NCBI GenBank assembly: GCA_009177185.1
Contig: WFMB01000029.1
Location: forward strand, 63,647 to 70,444
DNA from: Bacteroidales bacterium
Lineage (GTDB): Bacteria; Bacteroidota; Bacteroidia; Bacteroidales; Bacteroidaceae
DNA: 6,798 bases
Reading direction: 5' to 3'
The notes beneath the pieces are model-generated. The model did no database searches and was not told the origin of the DNA. It was given only the letters and a program-made list of their open reading frames with translations. Both the position numbers and the translations under genes were made by a program. How positions within the stretch are numbered: the stretch's first letter is position 1; the number at the start of each line of letters is the position of its first letter. Below are positions 1 through 6,478 of this stretch, piece after piece.

Positions 1-281
1 AACTCTCTCAGCCTCACCTCCTGCCACTCTTCCCTCACCCCCTCAAAATAGCCATAGAAATCGACGTCCCCGACATCGACCAATCGGAGTCCCCGACATC
101 GGTTAACCGATGTCGGGGACTCCGATTCTTATGCTGTATAACAACTCCACACATCAAAGTGTCATACACCCCATGCCAGACATTCCTGTCCGCAGACCAA
201 AGAGACTTATTTTATCCCCAATGAACCCAAGAAGTATCACTCACACCCTTGACCGCATTCTTATAGAGGAATGACTTGCCA
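1..281. other. intergenic region at left edge, no convincing gene
   Basis: This stretch lies downstream of the TagF-like gene. It contains a 46-bp perfect palindrome (82-127) and an additional copy of the palindrome's core at 66-78. No complete gene with a start codon was found. On the minus strand one frame is open from 316 down to 38 except for a single TAA at 214-212, and its translation is tryptophan-rich and looks somewhat coding-like. A second minus frame is open from about 130 to the left edge (ending in residues DFYGYFEGVREEWQEV) but has no ATG. These may be remnants of a decayed gene or chance open frames. I do not recognise a family. Confidence 0.5.
82..127. repeat. perfect 46-bp palindrome (23-bp arms, no spacer)
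   Basis: The arms 82-104 and 105-127 are exact reverse complements meeting at the central GGTTAACC. In RNA either strand would fold into a very stable hairpin with a minimal loop; in DNA it could extrude a cruciform. The 13-base core GTCCCCGACATCG (89-101) also occurs as a direct repeat at 66-78, so three copies of the core lie within about 55 bp counting the inverted one. Neither side has the long T-run of a classical intrinsic terminator. It lies about 155 bp beyond the stop of the TagF-like gene and could still act as a 3'-end or termination structure, or be a dispersed repeat element. Confidence 0.9.
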
Positions 282-1334
282 TCACGAATGGCACACTCTT
301 CCAAAAGTCTTGATACTTACATACTTGCGCCAAAGATTGAGCTTTCGTTTGTCTGGCACACCATGACGACGGATATAGTCTGCCGCTCCCTCCAACATCC
401 GTTGCGCACACAACCCGTCGCGATAAGGGTCATAATTCTGAATTACCCACTGGCGACGTTGCATCAATTCATCGTCAGCAAAGACAGCATCGTAGACCTC
501 CATCAGTTGCGACGCATCACTGATGTCTTTCCAATACGGGTCTTTCGACACCGTGTTGAGCGTAATGACGGGTTTGTCCAGCAACAGCATCTCATAAATA
601 GTGGATGACGTGTCGCTAATCATCACGTCAGCCATCAACATATACTTCGTCACAGAAAAATCATCCTCGAAGATGATTTGCCGATGCTGACGCGCCAACT
701 CCTTGTATTCTTCCACCCATTCAAGACGGGTGAGGGGATGCAACTTGATGAGTAACAGAACGTTCTTCTGCTCCACCAAATCAATGAGTGACTGCTTTAT
801 CTTGGACAAAGATGTCAAACTGGGCGAAAACGTGGGGGCGTAGAGCACCACGCGCTCACGCCCATGCTCGTGCAACAGCCGAGACCTCTCCCCACTAAAA
901 TCATCACGATGCAGGGCAATCCAGTCTTGACGCGTCCATCCAGTTTCCAGCACTTCAAAGTCGCCGTATTGCCGTTGAAGCCTCCTAAACTCTTGGGTGA
1001 AGTAAGGACCCTGAGTCATGTAGATGTCAAAATAGTTGCGAATGTGAAACTGGTCGCGTTTCTCTGCTGCATAGCCATGAAAGATGCTGCACTTCACCCC
1101 ACTCAAATAATAAGGCACGATATTGCCAGGAGCATACACCGCATCGGGATGGAAGTCGTATGCCTCCTGCATCGAAAACGTGTAACGCACTTCGTCTTTC
1201 AACGGAAACTGAGGGATTTTCTTCTGATGCACATACCACAGCACCTCATGCCACCCCTGCCGATTAGCCTCCTCCTGCAGCGGATTCAAGATGTCAACAG
1301 CGTACTTGTTCTCACAAAACAACAAAATCTTCAT
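282..1334 (-). CDS. CDP-glycerol glycerophosphotransferase (TagF-like) family protein
   Basis: Predicted to transfer a phospho-polyol or similar group from a CDP-activated donor to a cell-surface glycan on the cytoplasmic face. The 350-residue protein has the GT-B-like pattern of the TagF family: an N-terminal half with FHGYAAEKRDQF (85-96, His86 matching the family's HG motif), APTFSPS (166-172), then the donor-binding half with KLHPL (197-201), SDTSSTIYEMLLLDKPVI (240-257) and YDPYRDG near 301. No signal peptide or obvious membrane segment is present; a basic C-terminal tail could bind the membrane. It follows the LicD gene with a 36-bp gap and is probably co-transcribed from the promoter near 2310. 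The ATG at 1334 is the only good start; an ATG five bases upstream is out of frame. The last ten residues run close to another coding-like frame (see findings), so the true C-terminus is less certain. The donor (CDP-glycerol, CDP-ribitol or another) cannot be read from the sequence. Confidence 0.93.
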   Translation of the reverse strand: MKILLFCENKYAVDILNPLQEEANRQGWHEVLWYVHQKKIPQFPLKDEVRYTFSMQEAYDFHPDAVYAPGNIVPYYLSGVKCSIFHGYAAEKRDQFHIRNYFDIYMTQGPYFTQEFRRLQRQYGDFEVLETGWTRQDWIALHRDDFSGERSRLLHEHGRERVVLYAPTFSPSLTSLSKIKQSLIDLVEQKNVLLLIKLHPLTRLEWVEEYKELARQHRQIIFEDDFSVTKYMLMADVMISDTSSTIYEMLLLDKPVITLNTVSKDPYWKDISDASQLMEVYDAVFADDELMQRRQWVIQNYDPYRDGLCAQRMLEGAADYIRRHGVPDKRKLNLWRKYVSIKTFGRVCHS

Positions 1335-1370
1335 GTCATGTTACTTTTTCTTGAGAGCATTACCTCAACT

Positions 1371-2291
1371 CTACTTCTTCAACAATTTCCCCCACAAGCG
1401 TTTCCAAGCAGAGTGTCGATAAACCTTCTGCACCTCAGGCAATACCTCACGATAATCCCTCTGCGTATCAATCACCAAACCGCCATGTTGTGTAGGGACT
1501 CTCATTGGAGTCATATAGTTGTCACCATAGTGGGCACGCAGATACTTGTCCCATCCTACGGGGACAGCCACTTTGACGTCTTCAAAATCAAACAAAACCG
1601 TTTCGTCATAGATGGACTTTTCGATAGGAAAGTCCCTGCCTGTAGTGGAAAGCTCACTGACAACGTCCACTTCGACCACAGGGAACTGGCGATACAAGTC
1701 TTCGGCCTCACGGAAAATGTTCGCCCAACCGCAGCGAGCCACTTCCCGACGGGCTTTCCACTTGCGGAACACCAAGCCCCAACGTCCAGAAAGGAAGATG
1801 TTGGTATTCTTAGCCTTCAAGAATCGCAGAATACGACGCGCCTTCCTCAAGGCATCATCTACACGAGCCTCGTCATCAGGGATGCCGTCAATGGGGAACA
1901 CATCCATGAAAATGCCCTGATGATAGGGTTGGAAGCAATCCGAAGGACGTATGGCAGCTGTACCATCCATACGCAGCTGCCCATGACTGCGGTAATAGTC
2001 CTTGTCAGTATATGCCGTTTGGTAAAAGAAAGGAGGTTGGAATGCTTCTGCCGCCACAGCCTGCAAGCGGTCATAATCCTCACGCATCATGCTCACATCT
2101 ATGTCATCGTCCCAAGGGATGAAGCCCTTGTGCCTGACAGCACCCAGCAGTGTTCCGCCACATACCCAATATCGCAAGTTGTAACGTTGGCAAACCTCGA
2201 TGAACTTCTGCAACAACTCCAGTTGAACCTGCCAGAGAGGCAATAATTGTTCGTCGAGTTGATAGCCCTCTTTTGTCCTTATCTCGTGCAT
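1371..2291 (-). CDS. LicD family phosphotransferase
   Basis: LicD proteins attach phosphocholine or related phosphodiester groups from CDP-activated donors to LPS, teichoic acid or capsule sugars. This 306-residue protein has the diagnostic nucleotidyltransferase-fold core: CGGTLLGAVRHKGFIPWDDD (44-63) followed by IDV, in which D61, D62, D63 and D65 are the expected metal-binding acidic cluster. It is followed by HQGIFMDVFPIDGIPDD (124-140) and the C-terminal YGDNYMTP (255-262), all typical of the family. The length is normal. The ATG at 2291 lies 17 bases after a TAACTTTG -7 box, giving a leader of only about 10 nt. It is the first gene of a leftward pair with the TagF-like gene. Choline is only the best-known donor of the family; no choline uptake or kinase genes are present here, so the natural group may well be the one made by the divergent operon. 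The substrate is unassigned. Confidence 0.95.
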   Translation of the reverse strand: MHEIRTKEGYQLDEQLLPLWQVQLELLQKFIEVCQRYNLRYWVCGGTLLGAVRHKGFIPWDDDIDVSMMREDYDRLQAVAAEAFQPPFFYQTAYTDKDYYRSHGQLRMDGTAAIRPSDCFQPYHQGIFMDVFPIDGIPDDEARVDDALRKARRILRFLKAKNTNIFLSGRWGLVFRKWKARREVARCGWANIFREAEDLYRQFPVVEVDVVSELSTTGRDFPIEKSIYDETVLFDFEDVKVAVPVGWDKYLRAHYGDNYMTPMRVPTQHGGLVIDTQRDYREVLPEVQKVYRHSAWKRLWGKLLKK

Positions 2292-2308
2292 AACCCCTTG
2301 TTTTTATG

Positions 2309-2316
2309 CAAAGTTA
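2309..2316 (-). promoter_or_regulatory. putative Bacteroidota -7 box for the licD-tagF-like operon
   Basis: On the minus strand the sequence reads TAACTTTG, a perfect match to the TAnnTTTG element used by the primary sigma factor of Bacteroides and relatives. It lies 17 bases upstream of the LicD start codon. The -33 element, expected about 20 bp further upstream, would fall in the heptamer repeat array and shows no clear TTTG. Confidence 0.65.
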
Positions 2317-2321
2317 CGAAA

Positions 2322-2353
2322 AACTCCTAACTCCTAACTCCTAACTCCTAACT
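2322..2353. repeat. heptamer tandem repeat (AACTCCT, about 4.6 copies)
   Basis: Four perfect copies of AACTCCT (2322-2328, 2329-2335, 2336-2342, 2343-2349) are followed by a partial AACT and then a run of six T. On the other strand the unit reads AGGAGTT. The array sits exactly between the two divergent -7 boxes. Copy number of such short repeats can change by replication slippage, which would shift promoter spacing; that consequence is inferred. Confidence 0.95.
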
Positions 2354-2359
2354 TTTTTC

Positions 2360-2367
2360 TACCTTTG
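2360..2367 (+). promoter_or_regulatory. putative Bacteroidota -7 box for the aminotransferase operon
   Basis: TACCTTTG matches TAnnTTTG exactly and lies 25 bases before the aminotransferase ATG, giving a predicted leader of about 20 nt with no Shine-Dalgarno sequence, as is usual in Bacteroidota. The expected -33 position falls inside the heptamer array and has no clear TTTG. Confidence 0.65.
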
Positions 2368-2392
2368 CCCCACAAAACAGCGAACAAGCATT

Positions 2393-3478
2393 ATGAAAGA
2401 GATGCTAAACTTTACAGTAGGTCCTGTCATGTCCTGCGACTCTGTCAGAGCCATCGGGCAGGAGCAAGTGCCCTACTTCAGGACACCAGAGTTCTCAGAA
2501 GTCATGTTTGAGAACGAACGCTTAATCAAGCGTTTTGCTCACGCACCAGAAGGCTCACGCGTCGTGTTCCTCACAGGTTCGGGCACGGCAGCAATGGAGT
2601 CAGCCGTCATGAACGTACTATCGCCCACAGACAAAGCCATCGTCGTGAACGGCGGCTCGTTTGGCGAACGGTTTGTAGAACTGGTTCAGCTGCATGGCAT
2701 CGACCACCATGAAATCAAGCTTCCCTTAGGTTATCCCCTCACAGCAGAACATCTGGAACCCTTGGCAGGACAAGGGTTCACGGCATTGGTCATCAACATG
2801 CACGAGACATCCACAGGTGTGTTGTACGACATGGACATGGTGAGCCGCTTCTGCAAAGCCAACAACCTGCTCCTCATCGTCGATGCCATCAGTTCATTCC
2901 TTGCCGACCCCTTCGACATGGAATCTCTGGGAGCCGACATCATGATAACTGGTTCCCAAAAGGCGTTAGCTTGTCCCCCAGGCATCTCGCTCATCGCGCT
3001 GTCGCCACGAGCCTTAGAGCGTGTAGCCCAATCCGAAACCCGTTGCCTCTATCTGGACCTGAAGAGCGCCCTCAAGAATGCAGAACGCGGACAGACCCCT
3101 TTCACCCCTGCCGTGGGAACCCTGTTGCAAATCAACCAGCGGCTGCGCGACATCGACACAGCAGGTGGTGCTGAACATGAAATCAAGCGTGTGCAAGCGT
3201 TGGCAGCCGACTTCCGTCAGAAAGTCGCCGACCTTCCCTTCGACCAGTTCAGCCAGTCACCCTCCAATGCCGTCACCTCGCTGCACCCCACAAAAGTGTC
3301 CGCCTACGACATCTTTACAACGCTGAAAGATGAGTATCAGATATGGATTTGCCCCAACGGCGGCACACTGCGCGACAAGGTTTTCCGTGTAGGTCACATC
3401 GGCGCACTCACACCTGCCGACAACACCACACTGATAGCCGCCATGAAAGACATGGAGAAACGAGGATTGTTAGGATGA
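2393..3478 (+). CDS. class V PLP aminotransferase, 2-aminoethylphosphonate transaminase-like
   Basis: A cytosolic fold-type I, class V aminotransferase of 361 residues, a normal length for the PhnW/serine-glyoxylate transaminase group. Visible features are the N-terminal [13 protein letters not shown] (7-19), YFRTPEF (28-34), the cofactor phosphate-binding GSGTAAMES (62-70), NGGSFGER (86-93), HETSTG (137-142), VDAISS with Asp164 expected to pair with the pyridine nitrogen, the Schiff-base lysine Lys190 in TGSQKA, and a C-terminal FRVGHIG whose Arg332 is placed to bind a substrate carboxylate. The HETSTG and RTPEF stretches most resemble 2-aminoethylphosphonate:pyruvate transaminases. No PEP mutase or phosphonopyruvate decarboxylase gene is in the window, so the real amino product may instead be an amino-alcohol phosphate such as serinol phosphate; this is inference. 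It is the first gene of the rightward operon and its TGA overlaps the next ATG by 4 bp (ATGA), suggesting translational coupling and a shared pathway. Confidence 0.93.
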   Translation: MKEMLNFTVGPVMSCDSVRAIGQEQVPYFRTPEFSEVMFENERLIKRFAHAPEGSRVVFLTGSGTAAMESAVMNVLSPTDKAIVVNGGSFGERFVELVQLHGIDHHEIKLPLGYPLTAEHLEPLAGQGFTALVINMHETSTGVLYDMDMVSRFCKANNLLLIVDAISSFLADPFDMESLGADIMITGSQKALACPPGISLIALSPRALERVAQSETRCLYLDLKSALKNAERGQTPFTPAVGTLLQINQRLRDIDTAGGAEHEIKRVQALAADFRQKVADLPFDQFSQSPSNAVTSLHPTKVSAYDIFTTLKDEYQIWICPNGGTLRDKVFRVGHIGALTPADNTTLIAAMKDMEKRGLLG

Positions 3479-4821
3479 AGAAAGTAATCACATACGGCAC
3501 TTACGACCTGCTGCACTACGGTCACATCCGTCTCTTGGAACGCGCCAAAGCATTAGGCGACTACCTCATCGTGGGTGTGACAGCCGACAGTTTCGACCAA
3601 GCCCGAGGCAAGCTGAATGTGCAGCAATCCCTCATGGAACGCATTGAAGGTGTCCGCGCCACAGGTATTGCCGACGAGATTATCGTGGAGGAGTATGAAG
3701 GGCAGAAAATCGACGACATCCGTCGCTTGGGTGTCGATATCTTCACCATCGGCAGCGACTGGCAAGGCAAGTTCGACTACCTGAAAGAATACTGCAAAGT
3801 GGTCTATCTCGAACGCACCCAAGGAATTTCCAGCACCGAACTGCGCGCCGAAAGCCACGCCCTCCGATTGGGCTTGGTGGGCGAGTCGCCCATCCTCAAC
3901 AAGGTGGAACACGAAAGCCATTATGTGAACGGTCTTCAAATCAGCGGTGTGTGTACCGCCAACAGCACCCGTCTTTCTGAGACCTTACGGCAGAAAGTGC
4001 TGCCTATGGAGCAACTCGACACCCTGATTGCCCAGAGTGATGCACTCTACATTATCTCCAACCCACGCCTGCACTACCAGCACGTCAAGCAAGCCCTGTC
4101 GTGCGGCAAGCATGTGCTGTGCGAATCCCCCATCACTATCCGCCCCGAGCAGCTTAAGGAGCTAAGAGACTTGGCAAGCCAACAGCACTGCATCTTGGCA
4201 GACTCGCTCAAGACGGCGTTCTCCACCGCCTACTCCCGTCTGGTGCTCTTGGCAAAAAGCGGCATCATCGGTCAGATTGTCTCCGTCGATTCCACCTGCA
4301 CCAGCATGGCTGACCTCGCCACAGCTACAGAGAACGACCTCAACCTCATCTGGAACAGCATCAGCGCATGGGGACCCACAGGACTCCTCCCCATCTTCCA
4401 GCTGCTCGGCACCGACTATAACAGCAAGACCATCGCCACCCACCTGATGGAAGGCACAACCGACTTCGACACCTTCACCAAGATTTCCTTCCTCTATCCC
4501 CACGCCGTAGCCTCCATGAAAGTGGGACAAGGCGTAAAGTCAGAAGGCGAGCTGCTCGTGTCGGGCACCAAAGGCTACATCTACGTGCCTGCCCCTTGGT
4601 GGAAGACCGACTACTTTGAAGTGCGCTATGAGAACCCCACCAACAACCGCCGCTACTTCTACCAGCTCGACGGCGAAGGTCTCCGCTACGAACTCGTCTC
4701 GTTCATGAAAGCCATCCAGACAGGCACACCGCTGAGCAGCTACATCGACGACACCCTTTCCAGCGCTATCGTCGCTGTCATTAGTGACTTCTATCAACAA
4801 AAAGACACCGTACTCATCTGA
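3475..4821 (+). CDS. cytidylyltransferase / Gfo-Idh-MocA oxidoreductase-like fusion
   Basis: A 448-residue two-domain protein. Residues 1 to about 126 form a complete glycerol-3-phosphate cytidylyltransferase (TagD/GCT)-like domain: [11 protein letters not shown] (7-17) holds the HxGH nucleotide-binding motif, and RTQGISST (114-121) matches the family's RTxGISTT. It should couple CTP to a phosphorylated alcohol, giving a CDP-linked product and pyrophosphate. Residues about 130-448 resemble a Gfo/Idh/MocA dehydrogenase. The Rossmann start is at 131-140, but the glycine-rich loop reads GLVGESPIL instead of GxGxxG/A. The usual EKP motif reads ESP (217-219, catalytic lysine replaced by Ser218). 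The later segment [14 protein letters not shown] (299-312) lacks the usual Asp or His. The C-terminal [20 protein letters not shown] (364-383) is typical of the family. The start is the ATG at 3475 inside the previous gene's stop region; it gives a canonical N-terminus, whereas an in-frame ATG 132 bases upstream would add unrelated residues. The cytidylyltransferase call is strong; the role of the second half is open. Confidence 0.92.
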   Translation: MKKVITYGTYDLLHYGHIRLLERAKALGDYLIVGVTADSFDQARGKLNVQQSLMERIEGVRATGIADEIIVEEYEGQKIDDIRRLGVDIFTIGSDWQGKFDYLKEYCKVVYLERTQGISSTELRAESHALRLGLVGESPILNKVEHESHYVNGLQISGVCTANSTRLSETLRQKVLPMEQLDTLIAQSDALYIISNPRLHYQHVKQALSCGKHVLCESPITIRPEQLKELRDLASQQHCILADSLKTAFSTAYSRLVLLAKSGIIGQIVSVDSTCTSMADLATATENDLNLIWNSISAWGPTGLLPIFQLLGTDYNSKTIATHLMEGTTDFDTFTKISFLYPHAVASMKVGQGVKSEGELLVSGTKGYIYVPAPWWKTDYFEVRYENPTNNRRYFYQLDGEGLRYELVSFMKAIQTGTPLSSYIDDTLSSAIVAVISDFYQQKDTVLI

Positions 4822-4841
4822 GTCGGAAACCCTAAAACCAG

Positions 4842-5879
4842 ATGAATAGTTACATCAGCATGGACTCGCCCAACACGGCGAAACGTCACATCGACGAACT
4901 CATGAAGCAGATGCACTTCCGCGACCTGGCTGTCGGAACATGGAAGGGCAAAGTCGGCACCTACTTCCGCAAACTCTTCAGCATGGCCAACCTGCTGTTC
5001 AAGCTCCACAAGAACGACGTGCTGCTCATCCAATATCCCTTCAAGAAGTTCTACGTCATCCAGTGCCACATCGCTCATTGGAAGGGTGCAAAGACCATCA
5101 CCCTCATCCACGACCTCGGCACGTTTCGTCGGCGTAAACTGACCGCCCAGCAGGAAATCAAGCGGCTCTCACACACCGACGCACTCATCGTCCATAACCC
5201 CAACATGAACCAGTGGCTCAAAGAGCACGGCTGCCAAGTGCCTATGATCGACCTCGACATCTTCGACTATCTCTCGCCCGAACAGCCAATGCCTCACCAG
5301 CCCAACGCCACACCCACCATCACCTTTGCAGGGGGCATCAGCCGCCGCAAGTGCGCCTTTATTTATCAGATTGACAAGGTGCTGAACGACGGGCGACACT
5401 GCTGCCATTTCGACCTCTACGGCTCGGGGCTTATCCCTGGAACCGACAACGAATGGCGCAACTCCACCTACCACGGACGCATTCCGTCTGACGAGTTTAT
5501 CCGCACCACCACCGCTGACTGGGGACTTGTGTGGGACGGTGACACCATCGACGGCTGTTCAGGCATTTGGGGTTCTTATCTCCGCATCAACAATCCCCAC
5601 AAGACTTCTTTCTACCTGCGTGCAGGTCTGCCCGTCATCGTGTGGAACGAATCGGCTATGGCTCCCTTCATCCTCAGCAACCACCTCGGCATCGCCGTAC
5701 ACTCCCTGCGCGAATTGCCTGAGAAGCTGAACAGCATCACGCCCGAAGCATACGCACAATACCGACAAGCTGCCTTGGCGATGAAGGACAAGCTCAACAG
5801 CGGCTTCTACTTTAAGAAGAGTTTTGAACAGGCCCTGAACGCTATCGCTTCATCGCCCACGGCATCACCGATGTCATAA
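4842..5879 (+). CDS. glycosyltransferase, Gtf3 / galactofuranosyltransferase-like
   Basis: Likely a cytoplasmic GT-B glycosyltransferase that adds one sugar to the lipid-linked glycan. The 345-residue protein shows a divergent N-terminal domain with LLIQYPFKKF (61-70) and LIHDLGTFRR (88-97), then a C-terminal nucleotide-sugar domain with FAGGISRRK (162-170), LYGSG (192-196), WGLVWDGD (227-234) and NPHKTSFYLRAGLPVIVW (251-268). The QYP and NPHKxSxYLxAGLPVIV signatures are those of Gtf3-type and beta-1,6-galactofuranosyltransferase-annotated proteins; the actual sugar donor cannot be decided from sequence. There is no signal peptide or membrane helix. The gene begins 20 bp after the fusion gene, with an A-rich region rather than a Shine-Dalgarno sequence before the ATG, and is the last gene of the operon, followed by two hairpins. 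Confidence 0.9.
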   Translation: MNSYISMDSPNTAKRHIDELMKQMHFRDLAVGTWKGKVGTYFRKLFSMANLLFKLHKNDVLLIQYPFKKFYVIQCHIAHWKGAKTITLIHDLGTFRRRKLTAQQEIKRLSHTDALIVHNPNMNQWLKEHGCQVPMIDLDIFDYLSPEQPMPHQPNATPTITFAGGISRRKCAFIYQIDKVLNDGRHCCHFDLYGSGLIPGTDNEWRNSTYHGRIPSDEFIRTTTADWGLVWDGDTIDGCSGIWGSYLRINNPHKTSFYLRAGLPVIVWNESAMAPFILSNHLGIAVHSLRELPEKLNSITPEAYAQYRQAALAMKDKLNSGFYFKKSFEQALNAIASSPTASPMS

Positions 5880-5900
5880 GAAAACACCATATAAGACCTT

Positions 5901-5933
5901 GTTCATGCTCGCCATACAAAAGGGCGCATGAAC
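5901..5933 (+). other. imperfect hairpin after the operon
   Basis: GTTCATGC (5901-5908) pairs perfectly with GCATGAAC (5926-5933). After a 2-nt bulge a further GCC/GGC 3-bp stem closes a loop of about 9 nt. No T-run follows. It stands just before the strong terminator and may be an auxiliary 3'-end structure. Confidence 0.5.
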
Positions 5934-5945
5934 CCAAGAAAAATC

Positions 5946-5976
5946 AATCCGCTGCACACTCGTGCAGCGGATTTTT
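5946..5976. terminator. bidirectional intrinsic terminator
   Basis: A perfect 12-bp stem AATCCGCTGCAC (5946-5957) and GTGCAGCGGATT (5962-5973) encloses a 4-nt loop. On the plus strand it is followed by five T (5972-5976, partly within the arm), ending the glycosyltransferase operon. On the minus strand the same stem is followed by GATTTTTC, so it can also terminate the convergent metallophosphoesterase transcript, whose stop codon begins just two bases away. Confidence 0.88.
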
Positions 5977-6478
5977 ATTGATAGGTGGAATCATTCAACT
6001 CTATGACCTCCAAATCTTTAATCTCCTTGCCGTCGATGACAAACCGAACTAATGTGCGCACCGCGTGGAAGCCATACCTGCCTGCCGCACCAGGATTGAT
6101 GTGCAGGCATCCGATAGTGGGGTCGTGCATCACACGCAGGAGGTGCGAATGCCCCGAGATAAACAGCTGAGGAGGTTTGGCATAGAGGGTGCGTCGTATG
6201 CTGGCATCGTACTTGCCTGGATATCCCCCAATGTGCTTCATCAGCACATCCACCTCCTCACACTTCCACCGATAGGTCTCAGGGAATCGGATGCGGACAT
6301 CGCCGCAGTCGATGTTGCCATACACCGCACGCAACGGAGCGACTTCAGCCAGTCGGGCAGCCACCTCCATGGTGCCGATGTCGCCCGCGTGCCAAATTTC
6401 ATCGCAGTCCTTGAAATGCTTTGCATAGCGTTCGTCCCAACAGCCATGCGTGTCAGAAAGCAGCCCTATGCGTCGCAT
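5975..6478 (-). CDS. YfcE-family metallophosphoesterase
   Basis: A 167-residue calcineurin-like phosphodiesterase or phosphatase of the YfcE/MJ0936 group, which hydrolyses phosphodiesters with two bound metal ions in the cytoplasm. All metal-binding motifs are visible in order: SDTHG (8-12, Asp9 and His11), HAGDIG (30-35, Asp33), GNID (54-57, Asn55), KHIGG (81-85, His82) and SGHSH (108-112, His110 and His112), followed by HINPGAAGRYG (126-136), which is characteristic of the subgroup. The length is normal. Its ATG overlaps the 3' end of the upstream PH-domain gene by 13 bp, so the pair is probably one transcription unit with translational coupling. It converges on the polysaccharide operon and shares its terminator, and looks like ordinary flanking chromosome rather than part of the glycan pathway. 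The physiological substrate is unknown. Confidence 0.95.
   Translation of the reverse strand: MRRIGLLSDTHGCWDERYAKHFKDCDEIWHAGDIGTMEVAARLAEVAPLRAVYGNIDCGDVRIRFPETYRWKCEEVDVLMKHIGGYPGKYDASIRRTLYAKPPQLFISGHSHLLRVMHDPTIGCLHINPGAAGRYGFHAVRTLVRFVIDGKEIKDLEVIELNDSTYQ

Noticed and set aside
66..127. CRISPR-like or invertible-promoter interpretation of the repeated motif near the left end
   Set aside because: There are no regularly spaced repeats with unique spacers, and the inverted arms abut with nothing between them to invert.
221..233. The 13-base sequence ATGAACCCAAGAA occurs here and again at 5928-5940, near the two ends of the locus
   Set aside because: One exact 13-base match is not surprising by chance in a window this long, and the matches do not extend, so they are not supported as element ends or attachment sites.
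864..2246. A 460-codon plus-strand open frame antisense to both leftward genes
   Set aside because: Its translation has no recognisable motifs and it is fully antisense to two genes with clear LicD and TagF-like signatures; it is a shadow of their codon usage.
3343..3474. A 132-base in-frame upstream extension of the cytidylyltransferase fusion
   Set aside because: It overlaps the conserved C-terminus of the aminotransferase in another frame, and the ATG at 3475 gives the canonical [17 protein letters not shown] start of the family.
4162..5111. Several minus-strand open frames within the fusion and glycosyltransferase genes
   Set aside because: They are antisense to strongly supported genes and show only low-complexity composition with no domains.
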